From contig NZ_CABHXX010000136.1 of the NCBI RefSeq assembly GCF_902170565.1, forward strand, positions 1 to 64,000: a DNA stretch of 64,000 nt, read 5' to 3'. Positions within the stretch are counted from its first letter, which is position 1; each line of letters opens with the position of its first letter. Origin of the DNA: Yersinia thracica. GTDB taxonomy: Bacteria; Pseudomonadota; Gammaproteobacteria; Enterobacterales; Enterobacteriaceae. Positions 30,454-41,065 of this stretch are shown here, one piece after another. The translations under genes were made by a program, and so were the position numbers. Below the pieces are notes generated by a model that saw nothing but the letters and a program-made list of their open reading frames with translations, did not search any database and was not told the origin of the DNA.

Positions 30454-31098
30454 TTAAAGCAATCCTGGGAAAATAGCCTTAATACCGGTAACAATGAATT
30501 CGATACCCAATGCCATCAGCAGTAAACCCATAATACGTGTAATAACGTTAATGCCGGTTTGACCGAGTAATCGAACCAATAGCGGCGCAGCACGGAACAA
30601 TAACCAACAACAAAAAGCAAACAGTGCAATCGCAACAGTTAACCCCAGCAGGTTCTGCCAACTGTGGTAGCGAGAACTCCACACGATAGTTGAACTAATT
30701 GCCCCCGGCCCGGCCATCAATGGTAATGCCAATGGGACGACGCCAATACTTTCGCGTACTGCGGTTTCTGTTTTTTCCTGTTTATTCTGTTTATCTTCAC
30801 CCAATTTACCGCTGATCATCGACATGGCAATGCTGACCACCAAGATGCCACCGGCAATACGGAATGAATCAATAGAAATACCAAATATTTTCAGGATGGC
30901 ATCCCCAAGGAACAGAGAGATCCATAAAATAATCGCCACCGACAGGTTAGCTGTCAGGTTGGTTTTATCCCGCCCTGCTGCTGCTTGATAACTAGTCATA
31001 CTGATAAATACCGGCAAGATACCCACCGGGTTAACCAGCGCAAATAAGCCAACAAAAAACTTGATGTAACCTGAAAGGTCCAACAGGGATTGACTCAC
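30454..31098 (-). CDS. ychE: YchE, MarC-family inner membrane protein
   Basis: This 214-residue protein with six membrane spans is close to E. coli YchE: IKFFVGLFALVNPVGILPVF, NLSVAIILWISLFLGDAIL, and GVVPLALPLMAGPGAISSTI. It belongs to the MarC/NAAT family, whose transport role in E. coli is unproven. In other species a member moves neutral amino acids. It lies between opp and adhE as in E. coli. Confidence 0.94.
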   Translation of the reverse strand: MSQSLLDLSGYIKFFVGLFALVNPVGILPVFISMTSYQAAAGRDKTNLTANLSVAIILWISLFLGDAILKIFGISIDSFRIAGGILVVSIAMSMISGKLGEDKQNKQEKTETAVRESIGVVPLALPLMAGPGAISSTIVWSSRYHSWQNLLGLTVAIALFAFCCWLLFRAAPLLVRLLGQTGINVITRIMGLLLMALGIEFIVTGIKAIFPGLL

Positions 31099-31798
31099 AC
31101 ATCACTCCGCGCAATTGCTCATAAATACATCACAGATATCAGGTCACTATACCTAATGCCCCGAGGCAACACACCTTACGGCTTAAACCTTAGAAAATTT
31201 GCGGGCAAATAATGATGTCACCGCACGCCGCAACTGATCTTCACTGCTCAAACCCCTGACAACAGTTCTTTTCACTGAAAATCACCCTTAGGGCAACCCC
31301 AAGTAGATGTGCGCGCTAATGTAATAGAATTAGTCACAGGAATCCATGGAATAAACCCGCATTTATAGATGGCCAATTTTTCCCGTTTAAAATGAAGATT
31401 ATTGTTAACCATCTGTAGGGGTAATGATGCGTTAGCGTCATGAATTATCAATTCATTTCCGCCAATGATAATTACTCTCAACAAATAATGGCTGAATGGT
31501 GTCAGCTTGCAGATTTTGTGATTTAAATCACGAAAAACAGTCCTAAGAATCGTTAAGCTCAGAGCCGTAGTAGAGAGAACCTTTAGCAAGAAATAGAGTA
31601 TCTGGGTTGAAAACAGTGTTTTTCTCCCACTTTATTCCTGGCGAACTTAAAGCTCTTTCAGTAAATCAGCGGTAAAGAATGAGAAAGTAAGATATAAAAA
31701 CTATCTCTATTCGAGAGTACAGCACGGCTTAGCCTGTCTATACTAATTGCTTCAACAGCTCATTTACTAAAAGAGTTTAACATTATCAGGAGAGCATT
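31099..31798. other. Long adhE upstream region
   Basis: This 700-bp intergenic region upstream of adhE lacks a supported gene and contains a CRP/FNR-like palindrome near 31525. In E. coli adhE also has a long leader whose structure is processed by RNase III and controlled by several regulators, so a long leader is expected here. A 105-codon minus-strand frame (31272-31589) shows no family likeness. Confidence 0.6.
31517..31532. promoter_or_regulatory. CRP/FNR-like palindrome upstream of adhE
   Basis: TGTGATTTAAATCACG matches the CRP consensus TGTGAnnnnnnTCACA at 9 of 10 defined positions. The inner TGATTTAAATCA also fits 8 of the 10 defined FNR positions. It lies about 270 bp upstream of the adhE start codon. 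Confidence 0.6.
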
Positions 31799-34474
31799 AT
31801 GGCTGTAACGAATGTCGCTGAACTTAACGAGCTAGTAGCACGCGTCAAGAAAGCCCAGCGCGAGTATGCCAACTTTACTCAAGAGCAGGTTGATAAAATC
31901 TTCCGTGCCGCAGCTCTGGCTGCAGCAGATGCCCGTATTCCTCTGGCCAAATTGGCTGTAGAAGAATCTGGCATGGGTATTGTGGAAGACAAAGTGATCA
32001 AAAACCACTTTGCTTCTGAATACATTTACAATGCATACAAAGATGAAAAGACTTGTGGCATTCTGGAAGAAGATAAAACCTTTGGTACTATCACTATCGC
32101 TGAACCTATCGGTTTGATTTGCGGTATAGTGCCAACGACTAACCCAACCTCTACCGCTATCTTCAAGGCATTGATTAGCTTGAAGACCCGTAACGGTATC
32201 GTATTCTCTCCACATCCACGAGCTAAAGACGCAACCAATAAAGCCGCAGATATCGTGCTTCAAGCCGCAATCGCCGCAGGTGCGCCAGCAGATATTATTG
32301 GTTGGATTGATGCCCCTACTGTTGAGTTATCTAACCAACTGATGCACCACCCAGACATTAACTTGATTCTGGCAACCGGTGGCCCGGGCATGGTTAAAGC
32401 TGCTTACAGTTCTGGTAAGCCTGCTATCGGTGTTGGTGCGGGTAACACCCCAGTTGTTGTTGATGAAACAGCAGATATCAAACGTGTTGTTGCCTCTATT
32501 CTGATGTCTAAAACCTTTGATAACGGCGTAATTTGTGCGTCTGAGCAATCTATCATTGTGGTTGACTCAGTTTATGATGCTGTTCGTGAGCGTTTTTCTT
32601 CTCACGGCGGCTACCTGTTACAGGGCAAAGAACTGAAAGCTGTTCAGGATATCATCCTGAAAAATGGTGGCCTGAACGCGGCTATCGTCGGTCAGCCAGC
32701 AACTAAAATTGCTGAAATGGCCGGCATCAAAGTTCCTGCTAATACTAAGATTCTGATCGGCGAAGTTAAAGTTGTTGATGAATCAGAGCCATTCGCTCAC
32801 GAAAAACTGTCTCCAACCCTGGCGATGTATCGTGCGAAGAGCTTTGAAGACGCGGTTGAAAAAGCAGAGAAACTGGTGGAAATGGGCGGTATCGGCCATA
32901 CATCTTGCCTGTATACAGACCAAGATAACCAACCTGCGCGCGTTAAGTATTTCGGCGATAAAATGAAAACCGCCCGAATCTTAATCAATACCCCTGCCTC
33001 TCATGGTGGTATCGGTGACCTGTATAACTTCAAAGTAGCGCCATCTCTGACGCTGGGTTGCGGTTCTTGGGGTGGTAACTCCATCTCTGAAAACGTCGGT
33101 CCGAAGCACTTGATCAACAAGAAAACTGTGGCTAAGCGAGCAGAAAACATGTTGTGGCATAAACTCCCGAAATCTATTTACTTCCGCCGTGGCTCCCTGC
33201 CTATCGCGTTGGAAGAAGTGGCAACTGACGGTGCAAAACGTGCCTTCATCGTGACCGACCGCTACCTGTTCAACAACGGTTATGCTGATCAAATCACCAG
33301 CGTACTGAAATCTCACGGTATCGAAACTGAAGTCTTCTTCGAAGTCGAAGCAGACCCTACCCTGAGTATCGTGCGCAAAGGTGCAGAGCAGATGAACTCC
33401 TTCAAACCAGACGTGATCATCGCGCTGGGTGGTGGTTCACCGATGGATGCGGCGAAAATCATGTGGGTGATGTACGAACACCCAGAAACCCACTTCGAAG
33501 AACTGGCATTACGCTTTATGGATATCCGTAAACGTATTTACAAGTTCCCGAAAATGGGCGTGAAAGCGAAAATGATCGCCGTCACCACCACATCAGGTAC
33601 GGGTTCAGAAGTCACACCATTCGCGGTTGTTACCGACGATGCAACTGGCCAGAAATATCCATTGGCTGACTATGCATTGACTCCAGATATGGCAATCGTT
33701 GATGCCAACCTGGTTATGAATATGCCTAAGTCTCTGTGTGCCTTCGGTGGTTTGGATGCAGTGACCCATGCTCTGGAAGCTTATGTTTCTGTATTGGCGA
33801 ACGAATACTCTGACGGCCAGGCTCTGCAAGCGCTGAAACTGCTGAAAGAATTCTTGCCAGCCAGCTATCATGAAGGGGCAAAAAATCCGGTTGCACGTGA
33901 ACGTGTTCACAACGCCGCGACTATTGCCGGCATCGCTTTTGCTAACGCCTTCTTGGGTGTCTGTCACTCAATGGCTCATAAACTGGGTTCTGAGTTCCAC
34001 ATTCCACACGGCTTGGCAAACGCCATGTTGATTTCTAACGTTATCCGCTATAACGCGAATGACAACCCAACCAAACAGACTGCTTTCAGCCAGTATGACC
34101 GCCCACAAGCGCGTCGTCGTTATGCTGAAATTGCAGACCATCTGGGTCTGAGTGCTCCGGGCGACCGTACCGCACAGAAAATCCAGAAACTGCTGGCTTG
34201 GTTAGATGAAATCAAAGCTGATTTAGGTATCCCAGCATCAATCCGTGAAGCTGGCGTGCAAGAAGCAGACTTCCTGGCTAAAGTAGACAAACTGTCTGAA
34301 GATGCATTTGATGACCAGTGTACTGGTGCTAACCCGCGCTACCCACTGATCTCTGAGCTGAAACAGATCCTGATGGATACTTACTATGGCCGTGAATTCA
34401 GCGAAGAGTTGGATCATGAAGAAGTTGCAGTAGCCGCTCCAGCCCCAAAAGCTGAGAAAAAAGCCAAGAAGTAA
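31799..34474 (+). CDS. adhE: Bifunctional acetaldehyde-CoA / alcohol dehydrogenase AdhE
   Basis: This 891-residue fermentative enzyme reduces acetyl-CoA to acetaldehyde and then to ethanol, regenerating NAD+. It assembles into spirosome filaments. The N-terminal aldehyde dehydrogenase domain (about 1-440) has the catalytic Cys in DNGVICASEQ near residue 246. The C-terminal iron-dependent alcohol dehydrogenase (about 450-870) has GGGSPMDAAK, TTTSGTGSEVTPF, GGLDAVTHALEAYVS and the metal histidines in FLGVCHSMAHKLG and FHIPHGLANA. AGGAG lies upstream of the ATG. The C-terminal tail is rich in Ala, Pro and Lys. Confidence 0.97.
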   Translation: MAVTNVAELNELVARVKKAQREYANFTQEQVDKIFRAAALAAADARIPLAKLAVEESGMGIVEDKVIKNHFASEYIYNAYKDEKTCGILEEDKTFGTITIAEPIGLICGIVPTTNPTSTAIFKALISLKTRNGIVFSPHPRAKDATNKAADIVLQAAIAAGAPADIIGWIDAPTVELSNQLMHHPDINLILATGGPGMVKAAYSSGKPAIGVGAGNTPVVVDETADIKRVVASILMSKTFDNGVICASEQSIIVVDSVYDAVRERFSSHGGYLLQGKELKAVQDIILKNGGLNAAIVGQPATKIAEMAGIKVPANTKILIGEVKVVDESEPFAHEKLSPTLAMYRAKSFEDAVEKAEKLVEMGGIGHTSCLYTDQDNQPARVKYFGDKMKTARILINTPASHGGIGDLYNFKVAPSLTLGCGSWGGNSISENVGPKHLINKKTVAKRAENMLWHKLPKSIYFRRGSLPIALEEVATDGAKRAFIVTDRYLFNNGYADQITSVLKSHGIETEVFFEVEADPTLSIVRKGAEQMNSFKPDVIIALGGGSPMDAAKIMWVMYEHPETHFEELALRFMDIRKRIYKFPKMGVKAKMIAVTTTSGTGSEVTPFAVVTDDATGQKYPLADYALTPDMAIVDANLVMNMPKSLCAFGGLDAVTHALEAYVSVLANEYSDGQALQALKLLKEFLPASYHEGAKNPVARERVHNAATIAGIAFANAFLGVCHSMAHKLGSEFHIPHGLANAMLISNVIRYNANDNPTKQTAFSQYDRPQARRRYAEIADHLGLSAPGDRTAQKIQKLLAWLDEIKADLGIPASIREAGVQEADFLAKVDKLSEDAFDDQCTGANPRYPLISELKQILMDTYYGREFSEELDHEEVAVAAPAPKAEKKAKK

Positions 34475-34529
34475 TCTCTATCTTAATGTGTAGTCTCACC
34501 GGTGGGTGAGGCGAATCACTGAAAGATAT

Positions 34530-34560
34530 AACCCCCGACATCTGTTGGGGGTTTCTTTTT
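34530..34560 (+). terminator. adhE terminator
   Basis: AACCCCC (34530-34536) pairs with GGGGGTT (34547-34553), followed by TCTTTTT. It lies 56 bp past the adhE stop. Confidence 0.85.
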
Positions 34561-34961
34561 ATATTCACCCAATGAATCTATACATAGTCTGCTCGTCACC
34601 ACACTTTACTCATTGCGTCTAAATCCCCTATAACGGCGATTTATATCCTTCCTTACCTCATTCACCCGCTCCATCAAATAAACTCACCACATCTCGCCAG
34701 TAGCGATTTACTGGGGGATACCATCAGCTTGATAACTTATCAAAATGAATAACTCGATGTCATCCGGCCAATGATACTCAATAAAGTACCCTGGTCATTT
34801 ATGGCGCGACCAGAAATAGAGGTCAGAGGATATGAGTCACACGCATAAGTACAATGAATGAAGCTGTATGGTGCTATATAGTGTTAATCAAGTAAAAGAT
34901 CATTACCCCACGGTCTTTAATAAAGGAGCCAGTGAGGTGTTCTCTCGCAGATAATGGGCCG
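34561..34961. other. Intergenic region between convergent adhE and tdk
   Basis: No gene, repeat or RNA is recognised in these 401 bp. The sequence is unremarkable in composition, and I see no strong terminator for tdk. Confidence 0.5.
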
Positions 34962-35561
34962 TTAAGGATATTGAGGGAGGGTGGCAGCTTTGATGGTTTC
35001 TTTATAATGGCGTCGGCAAACAGAAACGTAGCTTTCATTCCCACCGATAACAACTTGTTCACCATCGTGAACGGCCCGGCCCTGCGCATCCAAACGCAAC
35101 ACCATATTAGCCTTGCGCCCACAATGACAAATTGTCTTTAGCTCAACCAATTTGTCGGCCCACGACAATAAGTATTTACTGCCGGGAAATAACTCACCGA
35201 GAAAGTCAGTGCGCAAACCATAACACAGCACAGGGATATGCAATTCATCCACCACCTGGCACAATTCCTGAACCTGCTCTTTGGTCAAAAACTGGCACTC
35301 ATCGAGTAAAATACAATGAACCGGATTTCTCTGATGCTCGGTGTTGATAATAGATAGTAATGATGTCCCACTATTGTAAAGCAGAGCCTCTGAAGACAGA
35401 CCAATACGCGAACTGACCGTTCCAACCCCAAAGCGATTATCAATCTCGGCTGTAAACACCAGAGTGCGCATACCACGCTCTTGGTAGTTATAAGAAGACT
35501 GCAATAGCGCGGTGGATTTGCCTGCATTCATTGCTGAGTAATAAAAATAAAGTTGAGCCAT
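34962..35561 (-). CDS. tdk: Thymidine kinase
   Basis: This type-II thymidine kinase phosphorylates thymidine in nucleotide salvage. The 199-residue protein has P-loop SAMNAGKST at 9-17 and Walker B-like LLDECQFL. It also has the lid and thymidine-binding segment [15 protein letters not shown] and zinc cysteines in CHCGRKA with a later CRRH. The length is slightly shorter than E. coli at the C-terminus. The gene is divergent from hns, as in E. coli. Confidence 0.95.
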   Translation of the reverse strand: MAQLYFYYSAMNAGKSTALLQSSYNYQERGMRTLVFTAEIDNRFGVGTVSSRIGLSSEALLYNSGTSLLSIINTEHQRNPVHCILLDECQFLTKEQVQELCQVVDELHIPVLCYGLRTDFLGELFPGSKYLLSWADKLVELKTICHCGRKANMVLRLDAQGRAVHDGEQVVIGGNESYVSVCRRHYKETIKAATLPQYP

Positions 35562-36312
35562 GGGCCCGTAGCTCCAATAGTATAATAAATGGTCATATTG
35601 ACAACATATGCACAGTTTATCATAAATCCTAAGGTTTCGTGGAACAGAGGAGCTTCTCTATATTACTGTTTTCTCTATTAAGTAATGAGAGAACTAATGA
35701 AGTTGACAGAGCTTTTATGTGAAATGCTTATGTATTATTAGGTAAGTTGCATGACCCATTTCACAATATTGCGATAGTAAAAGTATTCTGCTTGAACATT
35801 AACCAGATTAGCGCAAGATGAAAGCAATAGTGTTTGATATGCAGGCCGCACGATTGGTGCATTAATGATACGGGTAATGTGTTCTCATGATTAATTCGTA
35901 AATAGTGATAACAAATATTGCCGTAACCTGACAAAGCTTGGACCGCATGTTTTTTCTTACTCAATATTTCGTGGCGGCTATATCAATATCTCGGTGTTCT
36001 CGTGTGATCAGTTATTGTGCATCCTAACATGAGAAGTAACGTATTTTTGCTTTATTGATATAAAGCAAACTTATAACTTAGTGAGAAAATCATGCTCACG
36101 AGCAAAATCATTAGTGAGTGAAACGAAAATTTACGTTAAAAACAGCTCAGATAATAACAAGTGCCCATCGTTTATTAGTAGTAAGCAGCAACTTTTCGCA
36201 AATAAATACGTGAATTCGAGTATGCTAATCAAATTGGCTATTGCAGAAATTAAAATAGCACTCTATTATTATCCAGACGCCCCCCCACCAATTATAATTT
36301 GAGACCAGGACA
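35562..36312. other. Long AT-rich hns upstream region
   Basis: This 751-bp gap separates tdk and hns. It is AT-rich and should contain the hns promoter, which is autoregulated through H-NS binding to curved DNA in E. coli. Short frames inside (35761-35964 minus, 36081-36302 plus) lack ribosome-binding sites or family likeness and are not called. A perfect inverted repeat lies at 36046-36069. Confidence 0.55.
36046..36069. repeat. Perfect 10-bp inverted repeat upstream of hns
   Basis: TTTGCTTTAT (36046-36055) and ATAAAGCAAA (36060-36069) are exact complements around the loop TGAT. The repeat lies about 245 bp before the hns start. No T-run follows, so a protein-binding site is as likely as a terminator. 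Confidence 0.5.
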
Positions 36313-36723
36313 ATGAGCGAAGCGTTAAAGATTCTTAACAACATCCGTACTCTGCGTGCACAAGCGCGTGAATGCACTCTTGAAACTTTAGAAGAGATGC
36401 TTGAGAAACTTGAAGTGGTCGTTAACGAACGCCGCGAAGAAGACTCTCAGGCACAAGCAGAAATTGAAGAACGCACACGTAAATTACAGCAATACCGTGA
36501 AATGCTTATTGCAGATGGTATTGATCCGAATGAACTGTTGAATACTATTGCAGCTGCTAAAGCCGCAACTGGTAAATCAAAACGTGCTGCGCGCCCTGCT
36601 AAATATCAGTACACAGACGAAAATGGCGACGTTAAAACCTGGACAGGCCAAGGCCGTACTCCTGCAGTGATTAAGAAAGCCATTGAAGATGAAGGCAAAT
36701 CACTAGATGATTTCCTGCTGTAA
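36313..36723 (+). CDS. hns: H-NS nucleoid-associated silencer
   Basis: H-NS coats AT-rich DNA and silences acquired and stress genes. The 136-residue protein has the N-terminal dimerisation helices and coiled coil (about 1-65), a second oligomerisation segment, a basic linker ([13 protein letters not shown]), and the C-terminal AT-hook-like DNA-binding domain. The core motif TGQGRTP has QGR at 113-115. Length and sequence match E. coli H-NS. The gene ends at a strong terminator. Confidence 0.97.
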   Translation: MSEALKILNNIRTLRAQARECTLETLEEMLEKLEVVVNERREEDSQAQAEIEERTRKLQQYREMLIADGIDPNELLNTIAAAKAATGKSKRAARPAKYQYTDENGDVKTWTGQGRTPAVIKKAIEDEGKSLDDFLL

Positions 36724-36752
36724 TCGTAATAGTTAATTTACTATTGTGATAG

Positions 36753-36788
36753 AAATACCCTCCTATTATACGGGGGGTATTTTTTTGC
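36753..36788 (+). terminator. hns terminator
   Basis: AAATACCC (36753-36760) pairs with GGGTATTT across a loop that includes CTCC and GGG, and is followed by a T-run to 36786. It lies 30 bp after the hns stop. Confidence 0.85.
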
Positions 36789-37116
36789 GTTCTCTTTAAC
36801 AGTCAAAACGCGCACTCCCCCCGATGAATTACCCTATCTAACAGTTTACATCCAAGCGGTAAACAACAGTCAATCTAAACATATCATTTTCAATAAATAA
36901 CGTTCTGTTATCACTCTCATTGAGAATCGATAAGAATACTCCGCTAATTTATAACAATATAATAATCGCTATAACAGCCAAATCGACATTATCCTTTTGT
37001 GATATAAGATAAATTCAGCGATAAACCCCTGTTATTGAATCAGATAAGGATTAGCGTTGGCTACAAAAAAGAACTCCTTTAATTTTGTACCCAACACATA
37101 AACCCACCTTTACCAC
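36789..37116. other. Intergenic region between hns and ugd
   Basis: No gene is seen in these 328 bp. In E. coli this position holds galU, and no remnant of galU is recognisable here. Confidence 0.5.
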
Positions 37117-38466
37117 TTATTGCGCACGATTAATCGAAGCACCACGGCCAATTCCGTAATAAGTAAAACCTTGTCTATTTAGACGCTCGGGATCGTACAA
37201 ATTACGCCCATCAAAAATAACGGGTTGTTTAAGGCGGGACTTGATCATCTCAAAATCAGGTGCTCTAAAATTCTGCCATTCAGTACAAATAATCAAAGCG
37301 TCAGCGCCTTGTAATGCTGACTCCTTTGTACCCATTAATTTTAAGTCATCCCGGGCGCCATAAATCCGCTGTGCTTCATCCATTGCCTCGGGATCATAAG
37401 CTTGAATAGTCACACCGGCTTTCCACAATGACTCCATTAAAATCCGACTCGGCGCTTCGCGCATATCATCCGTATTGGGTTTAAATGCTAACCCCCAAAG
37501 AGCCAATGTTTTTCCCGCCAGTTGTGAGTTAAAGTGATGCAGAATAAATTCGACCAATTTAAACTTCTGCTCATTATTGATTTGCTCAACAGCCTGTAAC
37601 AGTTGAGGTTGATAGCCACAACTTTCAGCCGTACGAATTAACGCCTGAATATCTTTGGGGAAACAGGAACCACCATAACCACAACCAGAATAAATAAAAT
37701 GATAGCCAATGCGCGAGTCGGAACCAATGCCCTGTCTCACCTTTTCGATATCTGCACCGAGACGTTCAGCGATATTAGCAATCTCATTCATAAAGCTGAT
37801 CTTGGTTGCCAGCATGCCGTTTGCTGCATATTTCGTCAGTTCAGCACTGCGAATATCCATTATTAACATCCGGTCATGATTTCGATTAAATGGCTCGTAT
37901 AACTCGCTAATTAAATCGATAACACCGTTATCATCAGTATCAATGCCGATAACAATACGTTCAGGCCGTTTACAGTCAGCGACCGCCGCCCCTTCTTTTA
38001 GAAACTCAGGGTTTGAAACCACATTGAATGCTATTTTCTGCCCACGTTGCTGTAGAACAGTTTGTATCCTTTCTTGCACTTTATCTGCTGTCCCTACAGG
38101 GACGGTAGATTTATCTATAATAACTTTGGGGGTATCCATATATTTAGCAATGGTACTGGCAACTTCAAGCACATATTTCAGATCAGCGGCACCATCCTCA
38201 TCAGGAGGGGTGCCAACGGCTATAAATTGAATAGTGCCATGTGCTACGCCAGCTTTTGCATCTGTGGAGAATTGCAGCCTCCCACTCTCATAATTTTCTT
38301 TTACCAGCGGTGCTAATCCGGGTTCGAAAATAGCGATACGGCCTTTTTGTAGATCTGCAACTTTCTTTTCATCAATATCTATACACATCACATCATGGCC
38401 AACTTCAGCCAATACAGCAGCCTGGACTAACCCGACATAGCCAATACCAAAAACCGTAACCTTCAT
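37117..38466 (-). CDS. ugd: UDP-glucose 6-dehydrogenase
   Basis: Ugd oxidises UDP-glucose to UDP-glucuronate with two NAD+, supplying precursors for capsule or for the Ara4N modification of lipid A. The 449-residue protein has the Rossmann motif [10 protein letters not shown] at 7-16, VGTPPDEDG, the catalytic Cys268 in [12 protein letters not shown], and the C-terminal domain [18 protein letters not shown]. It is the long form of the enzyme, not the 388-residue E. coli type. It sits between hns and rssB, where E. coli has galU. Confidence 0.95.
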   Translation of the reverse strand: MKVTVFGIGYVGLVQAAVLAEVGHDVMCIDIDEKKVADLQKGRIAIFEPGLAPLVKENYESGRLQFSTDAKAGVAHGTIQFIAVGTPPDEDGAADLKYVLEVASTIAKYMDTPKVIIDKSTVPVGTADKVQERIQTVLQQRGQKIAFNVVSNPEFLKEGAAVADCKRPERIVIGIDTDDNGVIDLISELYEPFNRNHDRMLIMDIRSAELTKYAANGMLATKISFMNEIANIAERLGADIEKVRQGIGSDSRIGYHFIYSGCGYGGSCFPKDIQALIRTAESCGYQPQLLQAVEQINNEQKFKLVEFILHHFNSQLAGKTLALWGLAFKPNTDDMREAPSRILMESLWKAGVTIQAYDPEAMDEAQRIYGARDDLKLMGTKESALQGADALIICTEWQNFRAPDFEMIKSRLKQPVIFDGRNLYDPERLNRQGFTYYGIGRGASINRAQ

Positions 38467-38770
38467 TCAATCTATCCTCAAGTTAAAAATTCAATAAGGG
38501 CGTGCTCCAGGTCATTATCAGTAACTAACCTTAATTTAGCCTGAGGCGACGTCTCTTATTGCCTGCAAAAATAAAGCAGGTTGAAAATTTTCAGAGATAA
38601 GTAAGGAAGAAAGTATATCAACCGATAATTATTACATCTCGGTTATACACATCGATTGAAACATATTGGTCTTATTTCACAGATTCGTTATAGAACCATT
38701 TATATTAGGATAGATGTCGTCGTAAATAAATGTGTCAATATATTGCTTTATTAAACTCATTACTCTGTTT
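38467..38770. other. Intergenic region upstream of ugd
   Basis: This 304-bp AT-rich gap holds the ugd promoter region and the 3' flank of rssB. I recognise no specific operator. Confidence 0.45.
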
Positions 38771-39799
38771 TCATAGTACGGCTTGCTCAGCTGCGGACAG
38801 CATCAACCGTAAACGACTCCCTCCACCCCAAATTTGGCACTGCCATGCAGCGCAACGCTGGCTGATTTGATTTAAATGGGTGGTTTTTAATGTTCCTAAA
38901 GGCACACCATTGCTGAGTTGAATTTGATGTTTACCTGCATGGACATTGGCATGTAAACCAGCGGAAATCAGTATCAAATTCTGGTACTCCGCATGGTAGT
39001 AGCCCATAAGCAAGGGAAATTGCCCCTCTAAATGGGTTCGTCTTAAGAGTTGATTAACTTGTTCGAGTAAAGATGACATCTGCGGCAGCCGATGTTGTTG
39101 ATGTGCTAAATGCTCTTGTAGAATCCCATTAAATAATACCCTTAACAATAAAGCGGCTAAAACGCCGTTATCTCCCGCACGTGTAACATCCAGACAGTAG
39201 AAAGCTAAATCTTTATCTGACAATGCTGCAATATCCAAGACTAACCCCGGTTTCTCAACCATGGTCAATTGCCGGTAGTTTATGCGGCAGTGAGCAATTG
39301 TTTGTTGTGCTGGAGGTTGGAGTTGCTTTAATAACTGAGCGGCATAATAAGGATTTTGGCGCAGCGCCTCCCAATCTTGAATAAGTTCAGTTTCTTCAAT
39401 TGCATGGGAGGTAAACAACGTAGGATAAAGGCAGGCCAATACAGTTTCTCGCAAGCGTTTTAAGTCAACAATTGGCTTCAACAAAACATCCTTTACACCT
39501 AGACGCAGAACTTTAGCAATATCCGTCATTTTATCGGTTGCTGATATAACCAGAATGGGAATTTTCACCCCTTGAACGAGTAAACGCTCAACAAACTCTA
39601 TCCCTCCCATCACTGGCATAGCCAGATCGCACAGTATCAGATCAGGAACCTGAGTTTTTAATTGTTCTAAAGCCTCCAGTCCATTCCCCGCCTGGTGAAC
39701 TGTTGCGCCAAGTGAACCTAAGAATTCCGCAATGACTGAGCGAAAAACTGTTTCGTCCTCAACGACTAAAATATTTTTACCTGCTAGTGGTTTTTCCAT
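38771..39799 (-). CDS. rssB: RssB, RpoS adaptor response regulator
   Basis: RssB delivers the stationary-phase sigma factor RpoS to ClpXP for degradation. The 342-residue protein has an N-terminal receiver domain: acidic pocket VVEDE at 12-16, phospho-acceptor Asp58 in LILCDLAMP, SAT near 86, and Lys in LLKP. A linker follows, and then the C-terminal PP2C-like effector domain without evident phosphatase metal residues. It matches E. coli RssB in layout and lies 102 bp downstream of rssA. Confidence 0.93.
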   Translation of the reverse strand: MEKPLAGKNILVVEDETVFRSVIAEFLGSLGATVHQAGNGLEALEQLKTQVPDLILCDLAMPVMGGIEFVERLLVQGVKIPILVISATDKMTDIAKVLRLGVKDVLLKPIVDLKRLRETVLACLYPTLFTSHAIEETELIQDWEALRQNPYYAAQLLKQLQPPAQQTIAHCRINYRQLTMVEKPGLVLDIAALSDKDLAFYCLDVTRAGDNGVLAALLLRVLFNGILQEHLAHQQHRLPQMSSLLEQVNQLLRRTHLEGQFPLLMGYYHAEYQNLILISAGLHANVHAGKHQIQLSNGVPLGTLKTTHLNQISQRCAAWQCQIWGGGSRLRLMLSAAEQAVL

Positions 39800-39900
39800 G
39801 TACTGCTTCTCTTACTGACCTTAATGGTAATAGTGGCTCAAAATGATTGTTTGTGCTTGTCAGAAATTGTCATGCACTATTTTACAAACACTGACTTGTG

Positions 39901-40803
39901 CTATCTGTGCTTTATCAGGGGATATAATTGTTCCGCACACTTCTCCACGGCCAATTGCCCGGCAGCAATGGCTTCATCCGCACGATGAAAATCCAGCATT
40001 GATATTTGCGGGCAATAAGGTTGAATCAGGACATCAGGAGGATCACCGGCCATACGATTGCGCTTCAATCGGTTTTCCAATACTTGTATCGACGTAGACA
40101 TGATGTCCATCGCGCTGGGCGCATTTTTTGTCGGGCTGGATGTTAGGTCTGTTATCCTTGCCTTCAAACGCCGGTGCCAATTATTCGGTATCTCCGCAAG
40201 CGTGCTCTCAAGAGGTGTTTGTGGGGACAATATATCTTGCGCAATAAGATGCGCATCATGTTGTAAATCAACCGCAATAACGATATCTGCTCCCATAGCC
40301 CTGGCCAAAGAGATAGGAACCGGATTAACAACTGCGCCATCAACAAGCCAATATCCCTCCAACAAAACAGGTGAGAATAACCCGGGCATACTGCATGATG
40401 CTCTGATAGCCTGTTTGATATCCCCCTCTGTAAGCCATAGCTCCCGACCAGTTGTTAAATTTGTCACCACACACCCGAAAGGCAATGCGCATTCGGCGAT
40501 ATCTTGTACTTCAAGAATTTCATTTACTACATTAAATACGCGTTCCCCGCGAAGTAGCCCACCACGCCGCCACGAGAAATCCATCATTCGGATAACATCC
40601 CAGTATTTAAATGAGCGTACCCAGCGTTCCATCACTTCCAGGTGATCACTGGCGTAAGCTGCACCAACCAATGAGCCAACTGAGCACCCGGCGACCACAT
40701 CAATCTCTACGCCTATCTTTTTCAGTGCATTAATGACACCAATATGTGCCCATCCTTTAGCCGCCCCAGCTCCCAGAGCCAATCCAACCTTACTTTTTCT
40801 CAT
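39901..40803 (-). CDS. rssA: RssA, patatin-like phospholipase-family protein
   Basis: This 300-residue protein is a patatin-like serine hydrolase. The oxyanion loop is GAGAAKGWAHIG at 11-22, the nucleophile Ser41 is in GCSVG, and the catalytic Asp155 is in VDGAVVNP. RssA is cotranscribed with rssB in E. coli, but no role in RpoS turnover is clear. The start matches the family N-terminus MRKSKVGLALG. It is divergent from the GNAT gene. Confidence 0.94.
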   Translation of the reverse strand: MRKSKVGLALGAGAAKGWAHIGVINALKKIGVEIDVVAGCSVGSLVGAAYASDHLEVMERWVRSFKYWDVIRMMDFSWRRGGLLRGERVFNVVNEILEVQDIAECALPFGCVVTNLTTGRELWLTEGDIKQAIRASCSMPGLFSPVLLEGYWLVDGAVVNPVPISLARAMGADIVIAVDLQHDAHLIAQDILSPQTPLESTLAEIPNNWHRRLKARITDLTSSPTKNAPSAMDIMSTSIQVLENRLKRNRMAGDPPDVLIQPYCPQISMLDFHRADEAIAAGQLAVEKCAEQLYPLIKHR

Positions 40804-41065
40804 TGTGTTTCATCCATTTCGAATCACTTTGGCACTTCCCCGACACTGAAAAAACCAAATAAATCTAACGCTTCACATACCACTCGCTAACCGTCAATTT
40901 AGTTGTTCTCGACCTCGCTGTAGCTAGGGAATAAAACGTATATTTATGCTTTTACTTTGCAGCCTTACTTATATAACTATAGTGAATATTTATTCTTCTG
41001 CTTTCTTGATACAAATACTTTACATTTCATGGTTAAGATATAGCGCGGGGACAAAAAGACATACG

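Noticed and set aside
31272..31589. A 105-codon minus-strand frame upstream of adhE
   Set aside because: No ribosome-binding site and no recognisable domain, and it lies in the regulatory region of adhE.
36081..36302. A 73-codon plus-strand frame ending just before hns
   Set aside because: Low-complexity composition, no ribosome-binding site, and a position in the expected hns promoter and leader.
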